From Candidatus Gastranaerophilales bacterium (GTDB taxonomy: Bacteria; Cyanobacteriota; Vampirovibrionia; Gastranaerophilales; Gastranaerophilaceae): a DNA stretch of 64,000 nucleotides. Shown in pieces: positions 1 through 8,530 of this stretch; position 1 is the stretch's first letter; every line of letters starts with the position of its first letter. Position numbers and translations under genes: made by a program. The stretch lies in NCBI GenBank assembly GCA_944327275.1, contig CALVHB010000040.1, positions 1 through 64,000 of the forward strand, in the 5' to 3' direction. A model generated the notes under the pieces. The model did no database searches. It had not been told where the DNA came from and worked only from the letters and a program-made list of their open reading frames with translations.

Positions 1-39
1 GTTATAGTACCAAAGGAACAGTGAATTAAGGAGCAATGT

Positions 40-87
40 ATGAAAATTTTTGGTATCTCACAAACATCGGGGGGGGGGCACTTTTAG
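40..87 (+). CDS. 15-codon upstream ORF crossing the G10 tract
   Basis: A Shine-Dalgarno AAGGAG at 28-33 sits 6 bases before the ATG at 40, the best-placed start in this region. Reading from it gives MKIFGISQTSGGGHF and then TAG at 85-87, because the 10-G run puts the reader out of frame with the pilin ORF. With 8 or 11 G the same start would read through into the pilin frame. It could be a leader peptide, a phase-variable N-terminus, or the result of a homopolymer miscall. The alternative ATG at 36 is in the pilin frame but lies only 2 bases from the Shine-Dalgarno site. Confidence 0.35.
   Translation: MKIFGISQTSGGGHF
69..78. repeat. homopolymeric G10 tract
   Basis: Ten consecutive G residues in a strongly AT-rich genome, just after a well-placed start codon and upstream of the prepilin coding region. 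Tracts of this kind are hypermutable by slipped-strand mispairing and act as on/off switches in other bacteria (for example Campylobacter contingency loci). Whether this one switches is inference. No other G run of this length was noticed in the window. Confidence 0.9.
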
Positions 88-143
88 CTTCTTTCATTAG
101 TTATTCTCTTTTCAAAAGCAAGGAAATATTGTATTATAGTGAT

Positions 144-791
144 ATGAAATATCACTTAAAAAAATCCGGTTTTACGTTGGCAGAGGTTTTGGTAACTTTA
201 GGTATAATAGGTGTAGTTGCAGCCCTTACAATGCCTACTATTATAGCAAATTATCAAAAGGAAAAGTTAATATCCAATTTAAAGCGGACATATAGTATAT
301 TGGGTCAAGCTTTAGTTCAATCTCAGTACGAAAACGGTGAAATAAAAAATTGGGATTATGGAACTTCATATACTCCTCAAAGTGTTTCTGTGTTTGCTAA
401 AAGATATGTTCTACCATATCTTAAATATCAGGAAGATGGTATAAAAAGTAATAGGTATTATGTTCGCTTGAATGACGGATCAGGATTTATGATTCTTTTT
501 GACGGTATGAGTACTCAAGGGGAGCCTCCTCATGTAATATATTTTGTAATTACTTATAGTGGCAAAAATTTGACGAGGGCAATGACTGATCCAAGTAGAA
601 ATTATAGTCGTACTGATTTCATATTTACCATAAGACCTTCTGATAATAAATTATCTTTCTTTAAGTGGAGTCCTACTATTGATAATTCAATTTATGGCTG
701 TAATAAGAATATTGACAAAAATCGTAGGTATAACTGTGGCGCATTGATATATGAGGATAGTTGGCAAATAAAAGAGTATTATCCTTGGTAG
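144..791 (+). CDS. type IV pilin-like / pseudopilin protein
   Basis: A 215-residue prepilin-like protein. The N-terminus is a short basic leader (MKYHLKKSG) followed by the prepilin peptidase site G|FTLAE, with Glu at mature position 5, and then a hydrophobic helix rich in V, I and A. In this family the helix packs the pilus or pseudopilus core and the variable C-terminal part is exposed. The remaining ~180 residues match nothing I recognise and contain two late Cys that could pair. The ATG at 144 is chosen because the leader then has normal prepilin length and a TATTAT box at 132-137 would start a leaderless transcript there. A longer in-frame start at 36 exists but puts an odd stretch and the G10 tract in front of the leader. 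Confidence 0.8.
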   Translation: MKYHLKKSGFTLAEVLVTLGIIGVVAALTMPTIIANYQKEKLISNLKRTYSILGQALVQSQYENGEIKNWDYGTSYTPQSVSVFAKRYVLPYLKYQEDGIKSNRYYVRLNDGSGFMILFDGMSTQGEPPHVIYFVITYSGKNLTRAMTDPSRNYSRTDFIFTIRPSDNKLSFFKWSPTIDNSIYGCNKNIDKNRRYNCGALIYEDSWQIKEYYPW

Positions 792-808
792 TTTTAAATA
801 ATTTGATA

Positions 809-849
809 AAAAAAGCGGATATAAAAAATATTTTTTATATCCGCTTTTT
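809..849. terminator. bidirectional intrinsic terminator
   Basis: A long near-perfect hairpin (stem AAAAAGCGGATATAAAAAAT and its complement) flanked by A and T runs. It can end both the pilin gene on the plus strand and the helicase gene on the minus strand. Confidence 0.85.
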
Positions 850-852
850 ATT

Positions 853-3800
853 TTAGTCTTCAATTAATATTCTGTCGAGACAAGCCTTTGGAGAGTATTG
901 CCATTCTCGGAATGTTATCCGTTTTACTTTGTAACCTGAACGTTCAATTATTGCTTGTTTTTTCATTTCAGGAATATGAGATTTAATTTTATCTTCAAGT
1001 CCATCTATTTCTACTACAAACTTATTATCAACGAACAGGTCTGCGCTTAATCCTGCTATTTCAGCGCCTGCAATAACTTTATGATCAAGTGCTCTGATTT
1101 GTTCTGCGACTTCTCTTTCAAGAGAATTTTTATAAATATTTTCGTCAATATCTCCAGAAAGCATTGCTTGTTTTCTGTTTTGGTATTCCTGCATGAACGA
1201 AATATAATTTCTAAAGTGTCCTTCCGGCAATTCTCTAGGGTTCTTGGAAATAAAGTTTATAACTTTATTTCGCCCCCTTGTAATTGCTACGTTAAATAGA
1301 TTTGGTTTCTGCAGAAATATCAAGCTTTGGTTAAAGCTGTTATCTGCAATTGCCCAAGAAATAAGCATTATATCTCTTTCATCGCCTTGGAAGGTGTGAG
1401 CTGTACCGATTTCTATTTGGTGTTTTTTTATCATATAGTCTGATAAGACTTTAGATACAGAAACTTTCAGCTGTTCAACTTGCGCTCTGAACGGTGAAAT
1501 TATTCCGACAGATACAGGATTATCAGGGTTTTGTCTTTCATCTTCTATAATAATTTCATGTAATCTTTTAACAAGTGCTTCAATTTCAGGCAAGTTTCTT
1601 GTTGCATCAAAATCTACTTTTCCATCAAGGACTTCCACCAGTTCAAGAACATTTTCATCTGTTTTATCCTTTCTCATTACACGGATTCTGTCGTTATAAA
1701 ATTCGTGGTTAGAGAAATTAATAATAGGAGGAAGACTTCTGAAGTGCTCATCCAGCATGACTGAATTCATTGAGTAGTAATCTGCAAGATCAAACATGGA
1801 ATTAGTTCTGAATCTCCACATAAGTTGATATTTATCAGGAATTCCATATTGACTTAAGAATGATTGTTCTTTTGCCTTTTCCAAGAATGATAAATGTGGA
1901 AGTTGTTTATCATCTCCGACAATTACTGCACGTTTTGCACGGAATAGGATAGGGAAACAACTTGCTATGTCACATTGTGAAGCTTCATCAATAATAGCAA
2001 CATCAAACATTCCGGGTTTTAAAGGTAAAGAGTCTGATACTGCATAAGTTGTTACGCACCAACAAGGGAATGCTTCAAGAAGTGGTTTAAAATCTTCTTC
2101 TTCCAGAATATTTGTTTGGAGTCTTTTTCTGTTGGTAACTAATGATTTCGCATGAACTTTCAGTCTTCTGCGTTTATTTTCATCACGCAAAAGTCCTTTT
2201 AAAGCTTCTCTTCGTTTATTTTTAAGAATATTTATTGCAAGAGACTTTTGCTTACGTTTCATTGTTCTTATTTGTTCTGATAACATGTGAAGATTGCCAG
2301 TTTTTTGGATATCTGATTCAATTTTTCTCAGAGCCCATTCCATGTTTGCAAAATCAAGTTCTTGTTTTAGTTTGCCTAAATTTTCATATGTTACTTCAAA
2401 ATCTTTTATGTTCAATATTTTTTTCAATTGTCCAAGGCTTGTAAAGTTGGCTATTTTAGAAATAAAACCTACTTTTTCCATATTGCTTTCAAGAATTTTA
2501 ACTATACCGGCAATTATATCAATCTCACTTTTTTTCAGATTTTTTTTAATGAATTCTTTTTTGCCGAGAATTTTTTCTTGTTCTTCTACTTCTAAAAGTT
2601 TATCGTGCCAATTTTTTTCAAGTTTTATAATTGTTTCGGATTTGTTTTCCATATTTTTGAGCATATCAAGATGCTCTTTCATATCTTTTGTATCAACCAA
2701 AAGTATGTCTTCGATGTTTTCGTCTAAATCACTGTTTTGTGAAAGCAGATTATTTAATTCATTGCTCAATTGTCGTTGATAATTCAGGCGTCCTGCGCGC
2801 AAAGCCATATGGCTTGCTCCAAGGTCATTAAGCCTTTCTGCAACAACATCTACTGCCTTATCCATTCTTGAAGCAACAAGAACTGTTTTTCCGTTTGCAA
2901 CTAAATGGGCAACAAGGTTTACTATAGTTTGAGATTTCCCTGTTCCAGGAGGCCCTTGCACTGCAACAAATTTACTGTTATCAATGTTTTTTATAACCTG
3001 TAATTGACTGTCGCTTAAAGATAGTGGTGTGATTGGGTAAAAATCTGTTATTTTGTTTAAATCTTTAAGAGGGACTGATTTTTCCTTACTTTGAGCATAT
3101 TCTTCATTTATAATGCTTAAAGCAGTTTCACGATAAATTCCTGATGGCTTTTCTGCGATTTGTGTCAATTCATGCAACACACCTGCAGTTACTGAAGGTC
3201 TTTTGGTCAAAATAATCGCACTTTGGTATGTTACGGCAACTTTTTCAAGTTTTACTTTTTGTTTTGCCTGTTCAGCTTCTTCCTCTTCTTCAATTATTTC
3301 TTCAAGATTTTCACCATCAATTTTTTCTTTATAAAAATCTTTTGATTTAGAGATATTATCGTCTTCTTTATATTCATTAATATCAGCAGCTATTTCGACT
3401 TCAGGTACTAATGATTTAAGAGTGGTTAAAAATATATCCAATTTTTCTTTTGTAATAGGCAGATCAGGAACTACGTCCAATATTCCCTCAAGTAATAAAT
3501 CTACTTCATCTTCATCGTCATTTTTTCTCATTAATGCAGCAAGCGCACCTGTATTTAATGAAAGAACTTCATCTAGAGGGATGCAGTTTATGTTTACTCC
3601 GTTTCTTTCAAGTTTGCATGGCATATAAAGAAGCGGGGTTAAAAACTCATTCTGTTTTTTTGTTTTAGAACTTTTTCCAACCAAAAACAAGTAGCCGTAT
3701 ATCAGGTATTTGTCCTTTTGTCCCAAATCACTTTGAATCATTAATTCAGTAAGTTTTGGATCACTTCCGTCAAGTGATATATACTCTGCACCGGTTGAAA

Positions 3801-3975
3801 ATAATTGTTCTTCCCCTTTTAGGAAAATCCACTTGTTATCTTTGTCGCCTTTGAGGTTTCTGAATGTAGAACTTTTTACCTCTTCTCTCACACAATCGTG
3901 GAGGTATTGGCTTAATTTTTTTATAAAACTATTGTTAAATGCTGAATTTATTGCACGTGAAGCTTCCTGTAGCAT
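853..3975 (-). CDS. SF1 (Upf1-like) helicase with C-terminal nuclease-like domain
   Basis: A 1040-residue protein. Residues ~1-320 have no motif I recognise and carry an acidic stretch (EEIIEEEEEAEQ). The helicase core follows: Walker A GPPGTGKSQT near 341, Walker B IIDEASQCD near 660, GDDKQLP near 690, the SF1 motif HTFQGDERD near 860 and VAITRGRNK near 895. The last ~100 residues (ADLFVDNKFVVEIDG) look like the PD-(D/E)XK-type endonuclease domain often attached to such helicases (DUF559/MTES_1575-like). The region between Walker A and B is a long charged coiled-coil insert. Such proteins act in DNA or RNA unwinding, repair or defence; the substrate here is unknown. It has its own Shine-Dalgarno (TAGGAG) and stands alone between a terminator and the divergent CCA gene. 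Confidence 0.85.
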   Translation of the reverse strand: MLQEASRAINSAFNNSFIKKLSQYLHDCVREEVKSSTFRNLKGDKDNKWIFLKGEEQLFSTGAEYISLDGSDPKLTELMIQSDLGQKDKYLIYGYLFLVGKSSKTKKQNEFLTPLLYMPCKLERNGVNINCIPLDEVLSLNTGALAALMRKNDDEDEVDLLLEGILDVVPDLPITKEKLDIFLTTLKSLVPEVEIAADINEYKEDDNISKSKDFYKEKIDGENLEEIIEEEEEAEQAKQKVKLEKVAVTYQSAIILTKRPSVTAGVLHELTQIAEKPSGIYRETALSIINEEYAQSKEKSVPLKDLNKITDFYPITPLSLSDSQLQVIKNIDNSKFVAVQGPPGTGKSQTIVNLVAHLVANGKTVLVASRMDKAVDVVAERLNDLGASHMALRAGRLNYQRQLSNELNNLLSQNSDLDENIEDILLVDTKDMKEHLDMLKNMENKSETIIKLEKNWHDKLLEVEEQEKILGKKEFIKKNLKKSEIDIIAGIVKILESNMEKVGFISKIANFTSLGQLKKILNIKDFEVTYENLGKLKQELDFANMEWALRKIESDIQKTGNLHMLSEQIRTMKRKQKSLAINILKNKRREALKGLLRDENKRRRLKVHAKSLVTNRKRLQTNILEEEDFKPLLEAFPCWCVTTYAVSDSLPLKPGMFDVAIIDEASQCDIASCFPILFRAKRAVIVGDDKQLPHLSFLEKAKEQSFLSQYGIPDKYQLMWRFRTNSMFDLADYYSMNSVMLDEHFRSLPPIINFSNHEFYNDRIRVMRKDKTDENVLELVEVLDGKVDFDATRNLPEIEALVKRLHEIIIEDERQNPDNPVSVGIISPFRAQVEQLKVSVSKVLSDYMIKKHQIEIGTAHTFQGDERDIMLISWAIADNSFNQSLIFLQKPNLFNVAITRGRNKVINFISKNPRELPEGHFRNYISFMQEYQNRKQAMLSGDIDENIYKNSLEREVAEQIRALDHKVIAGAEIAGLSADLFVDNKFVVEIDGLEDKIKSHIPEMKKQAIIERSGYKVKRITFREWQYSPKACLDRILIED

Positions 3976-4011
3976 GAATTTACTCCTATTCCATTTTTTA
4001 CTATTTTACGC

Positions 4012-4017
4012 TAAAAT
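4012..4017 (+). promoter_or_regulatory. -10 box of a predicted leaderless transcript (CCA gene)
   Basis: TAAAAT whose expected transcription start (about 4024) is one base before the ATG at 4025. There is no Shine-Dalgarno site and no TGn extension. Confidence 0.4.
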
Positions 4018-4024
4018 GCTTGTA

Positions 4025-5110
4025 ATGGAAATCATCAATATAAATGATACTTCTAACAAATTGTTCTATATAGGCGGTGTTGTCCGTGATGAGCTTTTAG
4101 GGCTCAAGTCTTTTGATGTTGATATTACTTATGTAGGTAATGCAATAGACTACTGCTCGCGTTTTGGAGAAGTAATTCAGGAAAATCCTGATTTTGGGAC
4201 TGTTCGAGTAAATGTTGGTGGCTGTGTTGTTGATTTTGCATCTACAAGAGCTGAGACTTACCCTCATAAAGGACATTTACCTGTTGTCGAAAAAATTGGA
4301 TGTTCCTTGAAAGAAGATGTTATGCGTAGAGATTTTACTATTAATGCTCTTGCAAAATCTGTTTCAACAGGTGAAATCGTTGATTATGTCGGAGGAATTG
4401 AGGATTTGAAAAATAAAAAACTCCGAGTTTTATATGATGAAAGTTTTGTTGATGATCCGACAAGAATAGTTAGGGGGCTCAAGTTTTCTGTACGTTTTGG
4501 GTTTGATTTGGATGAAAAAACAAAATTTTTACAGGATAATTATTTGTCAAATATAAATTATGATATGAGTTATAAACGATTGAAAAAAGAACTTATAGAA
4601 ACTTTTAATCTAAACGTGCAATCCGCTTATGACAAATTTGTTAATGATGGAATATATAAACTTTTGACACCTTTGGATATGGAGTTTCCGAGAGTATGTA
4701 TTGAGGATTTGATAAATGAATATCCCGTAGAATTAGTTTGGCTTGTTTATGTGGCTACTGTCGGAGATTTAAGCCGTTTGCCGTTATCAAAAGTTGAGAA
4801 AAAAATTATTGATGATATTCCTGAAAATGTTTTGAAAACGGATTTTGAACTTTATAAATCTTTTGAAAATGCAAGAATGGAAACAGTATTGTTGTATGCA
4901 ATATTAAAAGATAAAAAAGGTGCTTGTCATTATTTGGATGATTTGAAAAATATTAAAATATCTTTGACTGGTAAAGATTTACAGGATATGGGTTTTGAGC
5001 CATCTCCAAAGTATCAAATAATTTTTGATGAAATTTTAAAACAGAAACTTGCAAATCCTGCTATGACAAAAGATGATGAAATTGAATTTATAAGTCATTT
5101 AGCTTTTTAA
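4025..5110 (+). CDS. cca: CCA tRNA nucleotidyltransferase / poly(A) polymerase family
   Basis: A 361-residue class II nucleotidyltransferase that builds or repairs the 3' CCA end of tRNAs. The head domain shows GG at 17-18, Arg21 and the metal-binding pair Asp31-x-Asp33 (FDVDIT), then RRDFTINAL near residues 100-109 and the DPTRIVRGLKF segment typical of the family. The C-terminal part is helical and no HD domain is visible. Both tRNA genes in this window lack an encoded CCA, so the cell needs this enzyme. The start at 4025 fits a TAAAAT box giving a leaderless mRNA; an in-frame ATG at 4016 is the alternative. The 3' end overlaps the convergent TPR gene by 23 bases. Confidence 0.85.
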   Translation: MEIININDTSNKLFYIGGVVRDELLGLKSFDVDITYVGNAIDYCSRFGEVIQENPDFGTVRVNVGGCVVDFASTRAETYPHKGHLPVVEKIGCSLKEDVMRRDFTINALAKSVSTGEIVDYVGGIEDLKNKKLRVLYDESFVDDPTRIVRGLKFSVRFGFDLDEKTKFLQDNYLSNINYDMSYKRLKKELIETFNLNVQSAYDKFVNDGIYKLLTPLDMEFPRVCIEDLINEYPVELVWLVYVATVGDLSRLPLSKVEKKIIDDIPENVLKTDFELYKSFENARMETVLLYAILKDKKGACHYLDDLKNIKISLTGKDLQDMGFEPSPKYQIIFDEILKQKLANPAMTKDDEIEFISHLAF

Positions 5111-5648
5111 CATTTTCTTTTATGTAATATTTTATTGCCGGAGTAATAAGTAAATCAGGTTCTGACATTGCAAATTCATCAAGAATGATTATTCCCCGCT
5201 TTGTGTTCCCGTTTTCTATGTATAAAAGACCAAGCATAACTTTATTTAATATATTTGAATCATTATTATATTCTTTTATTTTTTCTGGTATTATCCCCAA
5301 TGCTTTGTAACATTTAGCCAAATCTTGATAATATTGGAAGTTTAAGCTAAACTGTTTTATTGCATCTTCATATGGTTGCCTTGCAAGATTCGGGTATCCT
5401 ATTTTCATGTATGCATCCCCGATATTTTTGTAATAAACAGCAGTTGCTTGTGTATTTGGACTTAAACTTATTGCGATTTTGAACTCTTGTATTGCTGCAT
5501 AGTAGCAGTGTTCGTCCATATAACGAAGTCCCATATTATTATGAAGGTATGCATTTTTTGTAGCATCAATAACATATACATCAGGTTTTCTATAACCGGA
5601 TGTTAAAAAGCTCAAAAATATTAATGCTGTTAAAATTATCTTTTTCAT
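5088..5648 (-). CDS. secreted TPR-repeat protein
   Basis: About 186 residues. It opens with a signal peptide (KK followed by a hydrophobic stretch ending FLTSG) and then at least two tetratricopeptide-like helix pairs: NMGLRYMDEHCYYAAIQEF, and YKNIGDAYMKIGYPNLARQP with its continuation. It probably works outside the cytoplasmic membrane as a scaffold; no enzymatic motif is visible. It lies 23 bases behind the metallo-beta-lactamase-fold gene on the same strand, so it is probably cotranscribed. ATG at 5654 is 2 codons upstream and equally possible; neither has a good Shine-Dalgarno. Confidence 0.7.
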   Translation of the reverse strand: MKKIILTALIFLSFLTSGYRKPDVYVIDATKNAYLHNNMGLRYMDEHCYYAAIQEFKIAISLSPNTQATAVYYKNIGDAYMKIGYPNLARQPYEDAIKQFSLNFQYYQDLAKCYKALGIIPEKIKEYNNDSNILNKVMLGLLYIENGNTKRGIIILDEFAMSEPDLLITPAIKYYIKENVKKLNDL

Positions 5649-5671
5649 ATGCATTTTGTTGAAAAATGAAG

Positions 5672-6601
5672 TTATAATTCAATTTCTAAACCTTCATAGG
5701 CAAGAATTATTTCATCTTTCATATCTTTATATTTTTCTTTAATGCTATTTAATTTATTGTCATCATATCCTGGGTCATAATGGAAAAATACTAATTTTTC
5801 TGCACCTGCTTGTTTTTTTGCTTCAACTGCCATCTCAAATGTTGAATGACCATAGCCTTGTTTTGGAACAAAAGGATCAAGGTAATCTGCAGTTGTATAT
5901 TGTGAATCGTGTATTAAAAGATTACATCCGCGAGCAAAACTACTCAATTTTTTGTCGCCACCAGGGTAACTTTCTTTGTCTGTTGCATATACAAGAACTT
6001 TATCTTTATATGATATTTTGTAGACCAAAACTCCTTCTTGTGGGTGTGCATAGGAACGGTAACAAGTTATCAAAACATCATTGTTTTTGACTTTTGTATC
6101 GTTTTCGTTTTCTATTCTTTTAATTATAGGATCTTCTCCGTGTCTCAGTATAATGCCCTCAGTTTCATTAAGGTCTCTGATATTTAAGTTTCCTGCAATA
6201 TCACCTAAATCAAGAGGGAATGATTTCCCAAAAAGTAATTCTGCAAGTTCATCTGAAAGACTTTCATTATAATTCACATTTCCGTACACATTTATTTTTG
6301 AGGATGGAATATGCAGAGGTCTAAAGAAAGTAAAACCTTGTAAATGATCTTGGTGTATATGAGAAATTAGAACAGTTGCACTAATAGGGGTTCTTTCTGA
6401 AGCGGAAATACCTGAGGAGATATACTTACTTAAAAGTTCATTGCCAAGACTTATCAATCCTGTCCCTGCGTCAAGGATTATAAGATGTCCATCTACATTT
6501 ACTTCTACGCAAGAAGTGTTACCCCCGAATTGAAGAAAATCCTTGTTGGCTACAGGATAACTTCCTCTGACTCCTCTAAATTTTACACTAAATTTACTCA
6601 T
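5672..6601 (-). CDS. metallo-beta-lactamase-fold hydrolase
   Basis: A 309-residue cytoplasmic protein of the MBL fold. The zinc-binding signature HIHQDH is at residues 81-86 (HxHxDH), with downstream ligands in YATDKESY and the FFHYDPGYDD segment near the end. The N-terminus (VRGSYP with FGGNTSCVEV) resembles the RNase Z / PhnP / phosphodiesterase-like subfamily that begins with G[VC]RGS, including a cyclic-nucleotide phosphodiesterase branch. The exact substrate cannot be read from sequence. The start has a GAGGAAAG Shine-Dalgarno. It is followed by the TPR gene in the same orientation. Confidence 0.8.
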   Translation of the reverse strand: MSKFSVKFRGVRGSYPVANKDFLQFGGNTSCVEVNVDGHLIILDAGTGLISLGNELLSKYISSGISASERTPISATVLISHIHQDHLQGFTFFRPLHIPSSKINVYGNVNYNESLSDELAELLFGKSFPLDLGDIAGNLNIRDLNETEGIILRHGEDPIIKRIENENDTKVKNNDVLITCYRSYAHPQEGVLVYKISYKDKVLVYATDKESYPGGDKKLSSFARGCNLLIHDSQYTTADYLDPFVPKQGYGHSTFEMAVEAKKQAGAEKLVFFHYDPGYDDNKLNSIKEKYKDMKDEIILAYEGLEIEL

Positions 6602-6634
6602 ACTTTCCTCGTTTCTTTAAGAAGTTTTAGCTTC

Positions 6635-7576
6635 TTATTTTTTTATAGTTATTGTAGCATTTTGGTCACTTGCTTCTCCTGCATAAACATTTGTTCCAAA
6701 TACAAGCATTTTAGCAAGTTTTTGAATATTTTTTAATCCTGTTTCTTTATTTTGAATATCAAAAACGACTTTGTTTCTGTAGTTTGTTACGGTAATTACT
6801 CTGAAAGCGTTTGGATAAGTAACTAAAGAAGGGCAGCTTACATATAATATATTACCCTTTTGAGTTATTTTAGCTCCGTGGTAATGTCCTTGGAAAATTC
6901 CGATTGGATTTTTGTACTTAGCTAAAATATCTTCAACTTTATAAGCATCAAGCAGTCTGTGATTTGGACTTACATAAGGCTCTAAAATAGGAATATGCAT
7001 AAAAATTAAAACTGTGTCCTTTTGAGAATTTTTTAATTCATTATCAAGCCACGCAATTTGTTCATCTCCAAGTCTTCCGTTAGATGTTAATCTGTCTCTT
7101 ATTATAGTATCCAGCACTATAACTTTATATCCTTTTTGTGGAATGAAAGAATAGTATGTTTTTTCAAATTTATAATTTTTGTTGTACTTATTCACTAATT
7201 GCATGTACAAAGACGGATTTAGGTAACCTCCCATCATTGTGTCATGGTTTCCGAAAGCAAAATACCAAGGAGCTTTGATATTTTCTGTATGTGGTAAAAA
7301 GGCACTTAATTCTTTTTCAAAAGCTTTGTCTATAAGGTCTCCTGTAAACATTACAAAAGAAAGATTCGGAATTGCGTTAATTTGTTCAATAGCATCGTCA
7401 AGTAATTTTGGGGATTCCGCAATCATCTTGTATGTTGTGTTGTTTGTTCCTGTATAGTAATGTACATCGCTTACTTGTGCAAATTTTAAACTGGATGTAC
7501 TGCTATAGCATTGTAATCCGAATAACATTGCTGCTGATAGTAGTATAGAAATAGACCAGTTTTTGACTCTTGTCAT
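6635..7576 (-). CDS. exported calcineurin-like metallophosphoesterase
   Basis: 313 residues with a signal peptide (VKNWSISILLSAAMLFGLQC) and the full metallophosphoesterase motif set: DVH at 37-39, GDLID at 79-83, GNHD at 109-112, MHIP and GHYHG in the second half. The family hydrolyses phosphomonoesters or diesters with two bound metals; export suggests a periplasmic substrate. The ATG at 7576 is preferred because AAAGGAAA lies just upstream and the signal peptide then starts normally. A longer reading from 7621 overlaps the preceding TPR gene by ATGA and would add 15 basic residues. It ends the operon starting at 8502. Confidence 0.8.
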   Translation of the reverse strand: MTRVKNWSISILLSAAMLFGLQCYSSTSSLKFAQVSDVHYYTGTNNTTYKMIAESPKLLDDAIEQINAIPNLSFVMFTGDLIDKAFEKELSAFLPHTENIKAPWYFAFGNHDTMMGGYLNPSLYMQLVNKYNKNYKFEKTYYSFIPQKGYKVIVLDTIIRDRLTSNGRLGDEQIAWLDNELKNSQKDTVLIFMHIPILEPYVSPNHRLLDAYKVEDILAKYKNPIGIFQGHYHGAKITQKGNILYVSCPSLVTYPNAFRVITVTNYRNKVVFDIQNKETGLKNIQKLAKMLVFGTNVYAGEASDQNATITIKK

Positions 7577-7617
7577 TGTTGTTTCCTTTTTTATTACTCG
7601 TTTTTTATATCTTCGTG

Positions 7618-8502
7618 TCATTTGTTTTCCAATAATATTTTTATGTGATTGTATGTTTGATTTAATGTTTTATCTTCATTTGACAATATCATTGCCTTAT
7701 CAAGATTCAAAAGAGCATTCGCATAGCTGCATAATGCATAATCGCATAAACCTATGTATTTGTAAACTTCTGAAGTTTGTATATTTTTTGATAATGATAT
7801 AAATTTTTTTCTTGAATCTTCATAGTCCCCTTTGTAGTATAGAATTTTAGCTTCTATAAGACGGTAGGACAAATTATCTTCAATTTTGAGTGCTTTTTTT
7901 ATATCATTTTCAGCCTCTTTTAAATTAGAAAGGTTTAAATTAACTTCAGCTCTCATAGCATACGCTATGTCTGAATTCTTATTGTATGATAAATACTTGT
8001 TAAGATAAGCAAGAGAATTTTGCCAATCTTTTATTGCAGAATAACATTGTGCAAGATTTAAATATGTCTGACTGTAGGAAGGTGTGATACTTTCAGCTTT
8101 TTTGTAATAATTAATTGCGTTTACATAATCACTATTTTCATAATATGTCTCAGCCAGTATAAAATTTGCCCAAAAATCATTTTGGCAAGATGCAAGAGTA
8201 TTTATTTGTTTGTTCTTGTTACCTTGCATTTTGTAGTTTTGGGCTTGTTGGATATTTTTGTTTTTTGAATTCAGGTAAGATTTAGAATTCGGATTGTTTA
8301 TTCTTAGTATTGTATTTTTAAGTTCAATCGCATCATAATTATTTGGCTCAGCTTGAATAACTTTGTCTATATATTCTATAGCTTTTTGATAATCCCCGTA
8401 AGTACAATAATTTGCAGCTATATCCAGATAATCCTCTGTTAGCTCACTTGCATTTGCTGTTAAAAATTGGAAAAACAAAAATAACAAAACCAACTTTTTC
8501 AT
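7618..8502 (-). CDS. secreted TPR-repeat protein
   Basis: A 294-residue protein with a signal peptide (MKKLVLLFLFFQFLTANAS) followed by tandem tetratricopeptide repeats covering most of the chain (for example AANYCTYGDYQKAIEYIDKV, and YLNLAQCYSAIKDWQNSLAY). It probably mediates protein contacts in the periplasm or at the envelope. It is the first gene of a unit with the metallophosphoesterase behind it. No Shine-Dalgarno precedes the ATG; the -10 box at 8509-8514 predicts a leaderless mRNA. Confidence 0.8.
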   Translation of the reverse strand: MKKLVLLFLFFQFLTANASELTEDYLDIAANYCTYGDYQKAIEYIDKVIQAEPNNYDAIELKNTILRINNPNSKSYLNSKNKNIQQAQNYKMQGNKNKQINTLASCQNDFWANFILAETYYENSDYVNAINYYKKAESITPSYSQTYLNLAQCYSAIKDWQNSLAYLNKYLSYNKNSDIAYAMRAEVNLNLSNLKEAENDIKKALKIEDNLSYRLIEAKILYYKGDYEDSRKKFISLSKNIQTSEVYKYIGLCDYALCSYANALLNLDKAMILSNEDKTLNQTYNHIKILLENK

Positions 8503-8508
8503 AACAAA

Positions 8509-8517
8509 ATTATATCA
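8509..8517 (-). promoter_or_regulatory. extended -10, leaderless start of the TPR gene
   Basis: Minus strand TGA-TATAAT followed by exactly six bases and then the ATG. The expected +1 is the A of the start codon at 8502. Confidence 0.6.
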
Positions 8518-8530
8518 TATTTTCATACAA

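Noticed and set aside
2294-2779. Long reverse-frame open reading frames inside the helicase gene
   Set aside because: Low-complexity Ser/Phe translations opposite a well-supported gene, without start signals; treated as shadows.
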